From the NCBI GenBank assembly GCA_032358255.1, contig JAULBX010025364.1:1-62735 (forward strand): a DNA stretch of 62,735 bases, given 5' to 3'. The notes beneath the pieces were generated by a model, which was given only the letters and a program-made list of their open reading frames with translations, made no database searches and was not told the DNA's origin. Of the stretch, positions 1 through 11,240 are shown piece after piece (position 1 is the stretch's first letter; every line of letters begins with the position of its first letter). The stretch is from Heterotrichella gracilis (Eukaryota; Sar; Xanthophyceae; Tribonematales; Xanthonemataceae). The translations under genes and the position numbers were made by a program.

Positions 1-55
1 GGGTGGGGTGGGGTGGGGTGGGGTGGGGTGGGGTGGGGTGGGGTGGGGTGGGGTG
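1..55. repeat. GGGTG tandem repeat
   Basis: Eleven near-perfect copies of the 5-base unit GGGTG open the window, followed by decayed units to about position 70. The unit is not the TTTAGGG telomere type seen elsewhere here, so this is a simple G-rich satellite rather than a telomere. Its place at the very start may mark a contig edge where assembly stopped in a repeat. Confidence 0.9.
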
Positions 56-70
56 AGGTGGGGTGGGAGA

Positions 71-1486
71 TGGGTAGTGGCTTGGGGACTGCCGGGCGCT
101 GGCGATGGTGAGGTGGGTGGGTGGGAGTCGAGGGAGCGCAACTGTTGTGGAAAGTGCTGGACATTGCCTGCAGTGGGGCAGCTGAGTGGGTGGGTGGTGG
201 CGCTTTGGGTTGATGCACTGTTTGATGGGAATGGCGGTTTTTAATGTACTGCATGGCATGGCTGGTATACGTGCGCATGTGCGAGGGATGAAATGAACAG
301 TTTGTTTTGTGGATTGTGGTGTGTGGCAATTGGATGGCATAGATGGCACCTCTTCACCCTGCCCAGGGTCGCTGTGCACAGTTTGCACAACACCCAGTGC
401 ATATTTTCAGAGCGGCATTTTGCTTGGTGTGCGAGAGTGCTGGGAGGCACTCCATTGCAAATTTTTATATGTTTGCAAGCACCAGTTTTAGGAGATGGGT
501 GGTTCCAAGACGTCTTTGCTTTATAACTATTTGCAAATAAGGCGCAATTGCTCATGTGAGCGTGTATCATACTGGTGGCAAATTTTCCCATGATGATCAA
601 GGATGTACACCACGGGGAAGGCATACGCACAATGCTGGAGCTGTGCTTAGGTGCCCTGCCCTTAACCTATATCACACTCCATTGGTAGCTGTGTATATTG
701 TTCCTGTGCGTGTTTTCCAATAGTATTAGTTTGTAGAGCCTGGTTGACTGTTGACATGAGTAATAGCATGCTGTTTTTTGCTTTTGAAGTGTAGTAGAGT
801 GGAATAGAGTCAGCTTATAATTAGCAGTTTACTTTCAACCCTCCCCTACCTTGGCCAACGTCCGTGCAATGCGCATGTGCATGCTTATTCTGCTGTGGAT
901 TTGCCCACACAGTTATGCCAACAAATCAGAATAGATGAACTTGGTAGCGCTGGCTGTTAATTGATGGATATTGCTCATCAGCAACACTTCTCTCAATTTG
1001 TAATCATTACAGCCCATGTACACAACAAAAAGAACATTTTCCCCCCAAAAGGCAAACAACAGTAACCAGGTGTGCACACAATGGCCATCATTGCATGTTG
1101 AGATTGCCAAACGTAACACTCTCAAAATGCAAATACACCTGCATGTCTCAATACTTCAGCAAAAATCAACAACATCACTTCTGACAATAGATTGCAACAA
1201 CAGCTTCACTCTCCCTATCTCATCCTCATTCTTTTAATTTATTCCATACTCGTCACTCAGCTCTGTGCTGCACCATTACTCCATGGCAAGCTACTCTATC
1301 AAGTACATCACACCCCTCCTTCAGATTATGGAAGAAGCTGCTTGTGTCATGCGGCACACCAGTTGGCTATGAAACCTTACATCTCTATGCCACCACAATG
1401 TACCATTACTCGCAGATAGAGAGGACATATGGCCAGCCATAGCTTGTTGTGCTGCACTTTCCTTGCGCAGCCTCTTCTGCCTCTAT
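71..1486. other. No gene recognised
   Basis: Short open frames occur on both strands but none shows a recognisable domain, a targeting peptide or a consistent splice pattern. The last part, before the stop codon of the next gene on the minus strand, is probably its 3' untranslated region. The first part is G-rich next to the GGGTG repeat. Confidence 0.5.
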
Positions 1487-3697
1487 TCAGTCAAAGCCCA
1501 GGATGGCCTTAAGCGCGTTCACCTGCTGCTCAATGCCTGATGCCAGGGACTTGATGTTGGAGGGGTCGCCACCTTCCTTAGCCTGGCAACAGAACAGTGT
1601 AATATTAATACCTTTCATACCACATTTTCATCCTTCCACATAAAAGCATGCGAATACCATTCCCTGAAATGTCTCGAAACAACAATCATTGCCATGCATT
1701 ATCCAGCTGTTTCTCCAAACAAAGTATGCGTTGCCATGTCAATATATACCCAGTGAGCCGGAGTAAATTTTTGTGACATTCAGCTTCTGGGGATCACAAC
1801 CGGGTGACCGGGTGCTAAGTTTTCTTGAGGAAATAATTGGTGAAAAATATAATCTTCCTACTTTACTTTCTCCTGCGCCAGCTGCTCAGTATTCTGTCCC
1901 AAGTGTAGCAGACATGCTATGCACCCACCCACCTGCTTCACCAGGGCGTTGATCTCATTCTGCACGGTCTCCAGCTCTTGCACCACTGAGGCGGAGTAGT
2001 TGCCACCCTCTTCGGCGGCAAGCTGGGCAAGCTCCCGCTTCACCTGAGGATGGGGACAGATAGATGAATAACACGCATACAAGACATACATGAGCACACA
2101 GTGAGATGACCAACTTAATTTGCAATATCTTGAAATCGCACGTGCATTGTTACAGCACACATACCTTCACCAGCACGTACCACCATACCCAGCATTATGG
2201 GAAATGATATAATTGTGGTGATATCTTTAACTCAATAGTCCATTTGAACATGAATCATACAACTCATCTGTAGTACGAGGGCAATGTCATGGGCCAAGAT
2301 GGAACATTGCCCATGAGAAATCTTGGCAATATTGTGGCCAGGAACTATCCTCAGCTCCAAAAATTGCAAATCCTTCCTAACACGAACCCTACAAAACCCT
2401 GATCTGTAACCAGGATACTCACCGTAGGCAGGACCTCCTCCGACAGCTTGCGCACCACCTCCTTTGAGTCCTCGTTGGTGATGTCTGAGTACTCAATGGT
2501 GGCACCCTCGCCTGCCTTGAAGGTCCTGGTGTCGATGCCACCAGCATGGGCTGCGGATGGGCAAGGAAGGGTAAGCATTTGGAGTGTGCACCTGTTTAAT
2601 GGACCATGCATGCAGTGCAACGTGCCATAATTTAAACTTAACAGTTTTACTTTAAATCTATCCGACAACTGACACACATCACTGACTCATCAGATAATGA
2701 ACCTGCCACAACCTTCACAATATTATTTAATCGTTGCATCATGCAATGCATGTACCTCCACCATAAATTGACATGCGCATGCTTTTCCTCTGCTCTTATC
2801 ATTTTCTGCTTCTGAAATATGGCGATGCAGATGCATGCAATGCCACTGCCCATTTACTATCTAAGTATAAGCACCAACTTGCCTGCTGGGCTCATTGTGA
2901 CGCACGCAGCGGCCATCAGCCCTGCCACCGCCAGCTGGGATGCGCGCTTCAGCATGGCATCCTGCGCAACAACATCTCATATCAATTCTGCACCGCGAGG
3001 CAGCAAGCTGTGATGTTGTCAAGTCAGCACCCAGCCCATTTTAACGCCATACAGGGAATAATTCTTTCTTTCACTATTGACTGTTAGAAGTGGTCAAGTG
3101 CCTTGACCACACTCGTTTAAATTTAATGCAATAACGGTGCAGGGCTTGTGATAGGCATTTGCATCATGTTGTGCAACCCTGTGCAGCCTGACTCCATATA
3201 TTGCCTGGGTTTAATTCCTGTTTAAGTTCATATTGTGCCAGTTGCAGAACAGCTGTTCTAGCTAACGCAGTAGTAGGTCAACGTAGCTCTAGAGATATGG
3301 TATTATACTCATCCAGAGCCCTAACAGCAGGAGGTCACAGAGTCTAAGTGGTGTTGGGAGGATCTAAAGGAAGGTACAACAAAAAGCATAGTCCATACAA
3401 GCATGCCAAGCTTTGTGGACCTAGTTGGCCATTTTGGTCCTTGGACATCTGAAGACCAGAGTTACTTGCCCATAAGCGATAGCTGGAATACAGACAAAGG
3501 GTTCGAGTGTCCTATATGGTATCTAGTGTGGTGGTTCAGATCAGGATCCCCACCTTGAAGCTGGCGGGCTCCCCGTGGCTCTCAGCCCGGTACGCGGCTT
3601 GGCATACGACCTGGCTCCTGCTAACGCTCGACCTGGCCTTGGGTGCCTGGCTCAAGGCCACTGGTGCGCGGCACACTGATGACAAGGTGCAGTTCAT
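1487..3697 (-). CDS. Predicted thylakoid lumen protein, 5 exons
   Basis: Five exons join in frame: 3697-3554, 2961-2883, 2550-2423, 2043-1933 and 1582-1487, giving 185 residues. The start ATG opens a typical chloroplast transit peptide (MNCTLSSVCRAPVALSQ, rich in Ser, Arg and Ala). A second signal follows at about residues 52-74: a KR pair, a hydrophobic run (LAVAGLMAAACV) and an AHA cleavage site, which is the two-part signature of proteins sent to the thylakoid lumen. The mature part, about 110 residues, is acidic and helical (EVVRKLSEEVLPT, VVQELETVQNEINALVKQ) and ends in KAILGFD. Intron 2 has a GC-AG border (donor GCAAGT at 2882-2877); the other introns are GT-AG. I do not recognise the family. 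It is transcribed divergently from another plastid protein gene starting at 4316. Confidence 0.78.
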
Positions 3698-4315
3698 GGT
3701 GTAGGAGATGTGTCAGAGGGGCGCACACTACTGATTTGTGAAGGCGAGTGAACAGGTTGTGGCTCGAAAGAGTTATAGAAGGGGGCTTCAAACGAAACTT
3801 GGTAGCGATTGAAGTCAGGAAAGAGGTATCTTGGGTATATATGGTGGCCAAAGAATGGATCTTGGGAGAAGCTGCCATTCTAGGACTTCCACAGTCGTCG
3901 ATAAGAACAAAATCCGAGTCCCGGGCTGCAGCAACTCACCACCACTCATGTGTGGGATCATCAGGGCCCAACTGGGCCTGGATCTGGCGAGCAGCTGTGC
4001 ATATGTGCGCGGTGCCATCACCTGTCTGCCGCATGAGGAATCTGAGCGGAAGGTGTGGTTTAGGGGTTTCACAAAACCCTACAAGAGGGTCTTGCCAAAA
4101 CCCTACCGTAGGCCCTGATGATCCGAGGGGCCCTTCACTGATGGCTTCAGCGGCTGCCGCAGTTGAATTCAGTGGTTTAAAGTCCGAGATAAACCCACAG
4201 CCCTGGCGAGCTTTGCTCAACGGAGAAAAGCAACTATAACACTGCAGCGATTGCAGACCTTGACGGATAGCTCTTTGCTGCTTGGAGATACTGAGAGTTG
4301 CGAGACACCAACCTG
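3698..4315. promoter_or_regulatory. Shared region between two divergent plastid genes
   Basis: This 618-base interval separates the start codons of two divergently oriented genes whose products both carry chloroplast targeting peptides, so it probably contains both promoters. It contains degenerate telomere-like pieces (ACCCTACAAG, ACCCTACCGTAGG near 4070-4115). A minus-strand open stretch near 3936-4060 (RQTGDGTAHICTAARQ) looks locally coding-like, but no exon partner was found. No defined promoter element was identified. Confidence 0.45.
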
Positions 4316-6818
4316 ATGGCGCGAAACGTGACGTCGTTGACGAGCGGGCGCCCGGCACTCGTAAACACGGCAGCGGGACTGCACTGTTGTAAGCTGCATG
4401 TACACAGATCACCGTGCCTGGCGAGGATTCACCCCAGAACACCTGGCCACGTGATATCGACAGTGTGCTCAACGTCACATGGCGACGATGGCGACCCTGA
4501 ACACGACACACTATGCGAGAGGCTACGCAGGTGGGCACTGCATCTTTTACTTTGATATGTTTAGATAAATAGCAGACACCTGTGGAGTAGGAAAACGTCA
4601 CGAATTGCAGATGGGGCAACGTGGCATGGTATATGCTTGCATGTTCTCCGAAACCCGGTACTTCCGAATACAGCTGACTTTGCACCACAACGGTGTGCGT
4701 GATTGCCAGGCGTTATGGCTACAATTTCCTTGCAATCCTTGTTTGCTTGGTTCTATGTCAGGAATAGGGTTAGATTTCGTAGGACTGGACTAGGCTCCCT
4801 AGGGTTGGAACTGCTCTCCCAGTGGGACTCGCTTTTGGCAAGGCAAAGAATGTAGACGCTGTGCCCCCAATAGCTTTCTGAGAGCCTCAGCCTTCTGCTA
4901 TCCACCCCTGCAGACAAGCATCCAGCCATTTTTCTCGGTCTTGGTTTGAGACTTCTATCCATTTTGATTTGTTTTTCCTGCAGCCACCTGTTGTGCGTCA
5001 CCAGCCTCCTCTCTGCCTGGACAAGCGCAGGACTGGCCTCCGCTGCCGAGGTGGAGCCTGATGCCTTGGGAGAGGTTCCTGGGTTTCTGAATGACCTGGT
5101 CCCGCAGCTGCTGTTTGCGCTGGTGGTGCCCTTGGCGATGTACGCAGCACTGAAGATCCTGTTTTGGGACTACACGGTGCGCTTCTTCCCGCCACTCTCA
5201 AAAGACCCTTTATAATTTCTCAGTGTTTTTGGCGCTGCAATTTGGGGACGCGTGCATGCGCCCTGGGATATAGAATTACCCATGCTGCAACCCCCACCAC
5301 CCAGCCACTGCCACACCCTCTTATGCTCTGCCGCAGTCCCGCCGCCACGACCCCTCCCCAGATGAGAAGGAGCAGGATGATGTGCCTGGGCCCTTCCAAG
5401 ACTACATGCATGTGCACATCCGCTCAGTGATAGAGCCGCAGCGATCGGAGGATGGGCGCGTGCATGTGGTGGCTGACCCCAAGCTGCAGGCGCTGGCGCA
5501 GCTGGCGGCGCACCACGTGGCAGAGGCCGTCAGGTGAGGGCAGAACCCTAGCTAGGGTTTTGTGGTGAGTGATGTCAGACCCAAAGCTGCAGGCGCTGGC
5601 ACAGCTGGCGGCGCACCACGTGGCAGAGGCCGTCAGGTGGGGTAGGCAACCTAAGCTAGGGTTTTCTTGCTCGTGATCTACGCTGGGGTTTCTGCGCCGT
5701 GGCGCACTGTGAGATCAAATTCAAGCTACGGTTTTCTGTTGAGTGGTGGCAGACCCGATGCTGCAGGCGCTCGCACAGCTGGCGGCACACCATGTGGCAG
5801 TGGCAGTCAGGTAGGGTCGGGACCTAAGATAGGGTTTTCTGGTCAGTGGCCCCAGGTGCTGGGATTGCTTGCGGTGCGCCATGTGGCACTGGCTGGCAAG
5901 TGAGGTCAGACCTAAGCTAGGGATTTTTGGTAGGTGGCACCAGGTGATATTGACACCTAAGGTAGGTCATTGGCGCCAGGTGCTGGAGTCAGGTGAGATC
6001 AACCGCTAAGATAGGGTTTTCTTGAGCACTAGCGCCAGGTGCTGGCGCCAGGTAAGCCCACCCGCACCTTTCCACCCTCGACCCCCCCACCGGCCCTCAC
6101 CGTCAATTCCCACCCTTGACATCCCCATTCCCCATTGCAGTCTTTGTGAGACTGGGTTGGCTCCCTGAATGTGACTGTCAAATAAATCTTGTAATAATAA
6201 TATATGTAATTGCAGTGAGGCGGAGGTGCGCTACCTGACCGCCCTCAAGGTGCAGCAAGTGACGGGCCAGGGCCTGGACATGGAGGTGGTGCGCAGGGCT
6301 GTGAAGGGCCACCTGGATGAGGCCACGCTGCAGGCGCTGATGGAGAAAAACAAGGTGGGCTGTAGGGGTTGGCTGCACTGGAATATCAAAATGAGAGCTT
6401 CAAAATCAGGGTGGCGTGGGTATATGTCATACATACTGTTTGTGGTAGGATGCCCAAAGAACACTGGGGTAAAGAAATTAAAATATAGCCTGTTCACAAT
6501 GTATGCAAAATATGTTTTTCTCTTGTGATACCAATAGTTCACAGCTCATTTTGGGAGGGAAATGGTTGTTTCAAGTCCCTCCATCAATCTTGTGAATCTA
6601 AGAAAGCACTTGGAGTTTGGGAGTTGGTAAATACTGTAATTTTTTCTTCTCATTTGTTCGCCCCTCCATAGGCGCTGGCCCCCGATGGCAGCCCCCGGGC
6701 CTCCGAGGAGCTCCTGGAGGTGGTGAAGCAGGCAGTTGCTGAGCAGGTGGCCCTCAAGGAGATTGAGCACATCAGGGAGGTGGTGCACGGGGACAAGCAG
6801 GGATCGCTCATGCACTGA
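4316..6818 (+). CDS. Predicted plastid membrane protein, 5 exons
   Basis: Exons 4316-4530, 4984-5176, 5337-5533, 6216-6354 and 6672-6818 join in frame to 296 residues. The first 70 residues look like a chloroplast transit peptide (MARNVTSLTSGRPALVNTAAG). Then comes a twin-arginine-like hydrophobic signal (LRRSHLLCVTSLLSAW) with an Ala-rich cleavage region before EVEPDALGE, and one strong membrane segment (LLFALVVPLAMYAALKILF). The remainder is soluble and alpha-helical with several Ala/Val-rich amphipathic stretches (DPKLQALAQLAAHHVAEAV; SEELLEVVKQAVAEQVALK). The family is not recognised. Intron 3 (5534-6215) is filled with decayed tandem copies of the end of exon 3, and the stop-codon region is also repeated downstream. 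Exon 2 could instead extend to about 5215 with a different splice; the model chosen keeps the frame. Confidence 0.7.
5475..6060 (+). repeat. Tandem copies of an exon 3 end with its splice donor
   Basis: The exon 3 end starting at 5475 (GACCCCAAGCTGCAGGCGCT and onward through the donor CAG/GTGAGG) recurs at 5578 almost unchanged, at 5752 with more changes, and then as increasingly eroded units near 5850, 5940, 5980 and 6040. Each unit also holds a telomere-like palindrome of the form CCTAAGCTAGGGTTTT. Divergence rises with distance from the functional exon. The copies lie wholly in the intron. Confidence 0.85.
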
Positions 6819-6930
6819 GCTTGAGCTGAGCTGCCTGGGGGGGGGGGGTTCTTCATGCACTGAGCTGCCTGCGGGGGGGAGGGCAATCTTCTTGCACTAA
6901 GCTGCCTGCAGGCGCAGGTCATGCACTGAG
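6808..6930 (+). repeat. Tandem repeats of the stop-codon region
   Basis: The last coding bases and stop, TCATGCACTGAGC at 6808, recur at 6853, 6890 (as TCTTGCACTAAGC) and 6919, each followed by GCTGCCTG and a G-run in most units. Unit spacing falls from 45 to 37 to 29 bases. A 12-base G-run sits in the first unit. Confidence 0.8.
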
Positions 6931-7618
6931 TGCTGCAGTAGAATTGTCTTCCCACTACTGCAGTGGATAGACAAAAAGGTCCCTCGTTGTTTTTAGAGTT
7001 GACCATTTTCTACTGTTATAGACGACCATCAACACACATCGTTGAAGTTGAGGCCATGTCTATTCATTGCGGGGGTGACGATCGTTGTGGGTGACAATAA
7101 TCCCATTTCATTGCTGGGGAGTAGGAATACTGGCACAATCACAAGAAGTTACTGGCACGTAATACTGGCATCTGGTAAAGAGCTCGTGTGGCTGGGGAAC
7201 AGGGAGTAATTGAGTTTTGAGGTAAGCAGCTCGCGGCATGCAAACCCAAAACATGCTGTGGTTTGCGGAGGGTGCTGGTAGCCCGCGTGGTGGCAGCACA
7301 TGCCCTTGTTGGTCTGATATGCATCCATTTTGTACATCCATGTGGGGAGATTGTTGCGCCTGAATTCAGGCCCTTATGATGTGATACTTTTCAAATGTAG
7401 GAGCAGTGCACCAGCGTTGATTTTTGTTTGTTATGTTCCTACAGCTATGCTGTGCAGCTCCCTTAGCAACGTAGCAAGCTGCAGAGGCCAAAAGGTTGAA
7501 TTGAAATACACTGATGTGTTTGGTAGCAGTTGCTGTTGCATGGGTAGGCCTGGCTATGTGCATTTTCGTTGCCCAGCATTTATTCGACATTGCCGTGCTG
7601 GATTGAGTTACATGATGT
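6931..7618. other. No gene recognised
   Basis: Between the 3' flank of the plastid membrane protein gene and a MYND-finger fragment. Short open frames on both strands overlap heavily and none resembles a known protein. Confidence 0.5.
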
Positions 7619-7816
7619 GAATTTGCCCCAAGGACTTCCAAGGAGAGCAAGGACAGGCTGTGCGCTGGATGCAGACTGGTGGTGGTTGAGAGCACTACCA
7701 TGCGCAAATGCAAGTGTGGAGGGCCAAGGTACTGTGGGCGCACCTGCCAAGCAGCGCACTGGCCAGCACACACGAGGTCATGCAGCGCACGCAAGGGCGG
7801 CAGGTTGGCAACCTGA
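7619..7816 (+). pseudogene. MYND zinc-finger 3' fragment
   Basis: This piece matches the last 65 or so codons of the three larger MYND-finger genes in the window. The frame ending at the TGA at 7814-7816 contains the zinc ligands in order: CAGC, KCKCGG, YCGRTC, HWPAHTRSC, then the shared tail ARKGGRLAT. Relative to copy C one base is missing just upstream of the finger (around 7640-7650), breaking the frame, and no upstream family exons were found before 7619. It is therefore a truncated duplicate, not a working gene. MYND fingers are protein-protein interaction modules. Confidence 0.75.
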
Positions 7817-8914
7817 CTTGTTGCACCTGCGTGGTTACTGTGTGCTTGGAAATGATAGGGCTACAGTGTGTATCTGAAGCCCCAATAGCACCCCAGCACT
7901 GAACATATTGGGCCAAGCCTTGTGCCAAAACATATAAACTGGCTTCATTTTGTTATTCTAGAGTTTTATTCCGCTTTGTTTTCCTGTATTAGTTTTGTCT
8001 CGTTTTGGTGCTCGCTTATGGCAAGAGCACTCGCAAAGTGTGTTCACACAGTTTGACCCTGTTTTGGTGTTTAACTGGAGTCGCTGCTGGCAGCACTAGC
8101 CTAGCTCTCCTACTTCGGATTCAGTTTCGCAAGCGTAGGAGTTTATAACCTCGCTATACGGACTTGGCTAGAACTGCTATCGCACGCTTCTAATTCTTCA
8201 ATACGTCATTTGGAGCAATAGAGACGCCAACCGGGCTCGTGCTGTGCCCCGAGTGTATGCATGCATGTGCAGATTGTGGATGCATGCATCTGCACTAGCG
8301 GACTTTCTGTTGCATAATATACACCATCCGTCGCTTTGTGAAGAGGTTTCTTATCAGAGGTTGTTATGGTACCCGCCATCTTCACTGTCAGAGTGCTGAC
8401 AACCCGAACTCGCGCTGATGCATGCATCTGGGTGCATCAGCACATCGGTCCACGACTGGCACCGTCCACGGCTTGTGGTGGGGAGCTCCTCGGTTTGAAG
8501 AGGAGTTTTTGGTGCCAACTACTGGCAACCACTGCCTGGGCAATACCGTGCACGATGCCTGGCTCCGAGGGTGGCAACCCACACCAGGAAACACAGGTAA
8601 TGTTCCAGGGCAAGGGGTGACAGTCCATCCAGTCATCCTTTGCTCTGGACACTCGGTGTTTTTGCAGGGTTTTGAGACTCCTTGCAGTTGCTCCACCCTG
8701 GCCTGCAACTGCACTACATTAAAACTCTGTCTGCTGCAGAGGCTGTCGTTGACAAAAGGGTTTGCATTGCGTTTGGTTTGTAGCGACCTGCAGATGGTGC
8801 CATTATGGAGAGCTTAAGAAAGACTTCAAAATTGGCACGGTCCAAACAAGACTCTCCTCACTGCAGGATACAAACCTGCCCTGTATACGCAACGTACGCA
8901 TCCTCTTTTTGCAG
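7817..8914. other. No gene recognised
   Basis: Separates the MYND fragment from copy A. It may contain the 5' exon and promoter of copy A, whose start could not be placed. Two TGCATGCA palindromes lie near 8265-8290 and 8417-8425. Confidence 0.45.
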
Positions 8915-9696
8915 GCCAGCACGAGCAGCTCCCAAGCTGCGCCTGTGGGCGAGGGTGCAGGGCAGGGCATCCCAGAAGCACCACGGCCAGTAAAGCCACA
9001 GGTAAGTGGCACAGCTTGTTGCCACCGCAGGCACCACACAGCACCCATGGTGTTTGTGCCAGGCTGCAGTATCTACCACGCTGTCCACTCTGCTGGGGCT
9101 CTTGCCAGAGAGGGTGGCATATGAAGCCACGACTAACGCTCCGCTTTGTGGTCACAAGGTGCACTGCCAGGGCCGCGGCCGGTTCCCCAACGTCTACCGG
9201 GTGCTGGATCAAGTTCAGGCAAGGTTGACGGGTGCTGAAGATGAGAGCGAACTGGGGCGGCGAGTGCCCAGCATCGCTCGGTACCTGGCAAACAACCTGT
9301 TTGAAGAGGTAGGGATTGACGCATTATTAAAGAAAGATAGCACCACAATTCAGCAAGGTTAGCAAGAAGCTTAGGGCAAGACATGCTTGTATTCCTACCA
9401 ACTCATGTTATGCTTGGTACCTGGCCAAAACCCTGGTTGAAGGGGTGAGCACGAGTGTGTCAGCACGACTTGAGAGAAGGAAAGTTGCCAGGGCATCGTT
9501 GCAGACAGCGGTGCCTTGACCAGAATGTACTACATTTTGGATGTATGTGTGTGATCGGGAGTTGTGAAATCACATATCGGATATTTAGGGGCAATTTGGG
9601 CCAGCATGCGTCTGTCTGGGGCGGCCTATCACCTATCACATGTTGTCGTGCGGAATGCTCACAGCAAATGGTGACTTGAGGAACAAAGTGATCACT

Positions 9697-9718
9697 GGTT
9701 TAGGGTTTAGGGTTTTTG
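9697..9718 (+). repeat. Telomere-like TTTAGGG block
   Basis: About three copies of TTTAGGG in an intron of copy A, just before exon 3. Confidence 0.8.
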
Positions 9719-11195
9719 GACATCGTACAACGTCACGTGCTCCCCCTGCAGACAGGGTCCAGCCAGGAGCTGCATGCTGCTCTCACGCTCATGATACTGG
9801 ATGGAGACCTAGCAGAGGTCCGTGTGTGGGCCACGGTGTTTGCTCAACTTAGTGAACACCTAACCCAGGAGCAATACGTCGTCAAGGTGGCAGAGAGCAG
9901 CTTCTCTGCAGCGCTTGTGTTCTTGCTGCAGAAACACACAGCACGGCTTGTGCAACAGGGTGCGTTGATTAGGGTCCGCACCCAGAACTGCTGTACGCTG
10001 GCATGCTGAGATGTACCAGCATCCTACAGGTTTGCGAAGCACGATGGTGCACGGGTGTGATAGTATCACACCCGGTTGATCACGGTTTGTGATTTTAAGT
10101 GCTCTGGTTTTGATGCTGTGTATTTGCACGTTTCTAACACTTGAAGGTCTCCTAGGATGCTAGCGGATAGCCGCAATTGTGATCTCTTGCTCACTCTGAT
10201 CAGTGTCCTGTGCAGGTTCACCTTGCCGCGGGGTCTTACCTTTGCTTTTCTTCTTTGAGACCTTTGCATCACATCCTGCCGGTTGCTCAGCCCTTTGGCA
10301 CAATGGCGCCATGTGCACCTTGGTGCCACTGCTGCACCAGTACATCCAGGTGGTTTGCCCCGCAGCACACAGACAAACCAACTCAGGAGCCCACAAGCTT
10401 GCCATGTACTCGTTGGCACTCTCCAAGATTGTTCCGGTCTTTGCCACTGTGGACGGTATGTTCCTGGCACACCATCTTGGTTTAATGTTTGGGTTGATGT
10501 GCGGTTGTACTCGCAAGCCCTGCCACCATTTCCACATGAAATGATTATAAGGAAATCCTGTATATGGTGTTCAGCATGGCGTTGGTCATGGTGAGTCAGA
10601 ATGAGGTCATGTGCAGTGTTTACAGCCGCAGCGAAGCGTGTGAGCTGACTCTTTTGTTTTGCCAATTCCTTTGCAGGCATTGGCTGTGCGATCAGCTTGG
10701 CTGCAAACTTCAGGTCGGTCACATCATGGTAAAAAAACAGCAAGATTATGGTGGTGGATCATGTGCTGGATCATGCTGACGCCACTGCATGGACACATCA
10801 ACAGCAGCTGTCTTGCTCTTTTCCAGGTGGCTGGTGCACGTGGGTGTGATGGATGACCTTGCACAGCTGGTGATGGCGTGCGCACAGCTGGTCTCCATAG
10901 CGGTGTTCCAAGCTGCCTGGCACCTGAGACTTATCACCTGTGCCCTGCTAGCGCTGAACCTGCACCTCAGAAATTTTCCTGAAGAGGCTCACGTGGTAAG
11001 TGACAGCCATATCTCGGTCCCAAGTCCCAAGGTTAGTGGTCCATGGGCAGGCTGGGCCACGCAGTGGCAGATCTGTTGTGGCAGTCCGTGGACACCGTCC
11101 TGAAATTTCTGTCCTTTTACAGGTAGCAGGAGGCCTTTCATATATCACGATATATCAAAGTCCTCTTGTAAGTAAGGCAATAACTGCCTTTTGTT

Positions 11196-11240
11196 TTTAG
11201 GGTTTTTAGGGTTTTTAGGGTTTAGGGTTCAGGGTTTAGT
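11196..11240 (+). repeat. Telomere-like TTTAGGG block
   Basis: Five to six imperfect units (TTTTTAGGG, TTTAGGG, TTCAGGG) in an intron of copy A. Unit length varies between 7 and 9 bases, as expected of an old interstitial block. Confidence 0.85.

Noticed and set aside
1..55. Telomere at the window start
   Set aside because: The unit is GGGTG, not TTTAGGG, and no telomere-type repeat adjoins it.
3936..4688. 250-codon minus-strand frame between two plastid genes
   Set aside because: It is antisense to the first exon of the plus-strand gene, whose transit peptide and splice phases fit well.
5475..6060. CRISPR-like direct repeats
   Set aside because: Units are decayed copies of an adjacent exon edge with variable spacing, not identical repeats with unique spacers.
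10066..10743. 225-codon minus-strand frame
   Set aside because: Antisense to a family exon of MYND copy A that aligns with copies B and C.
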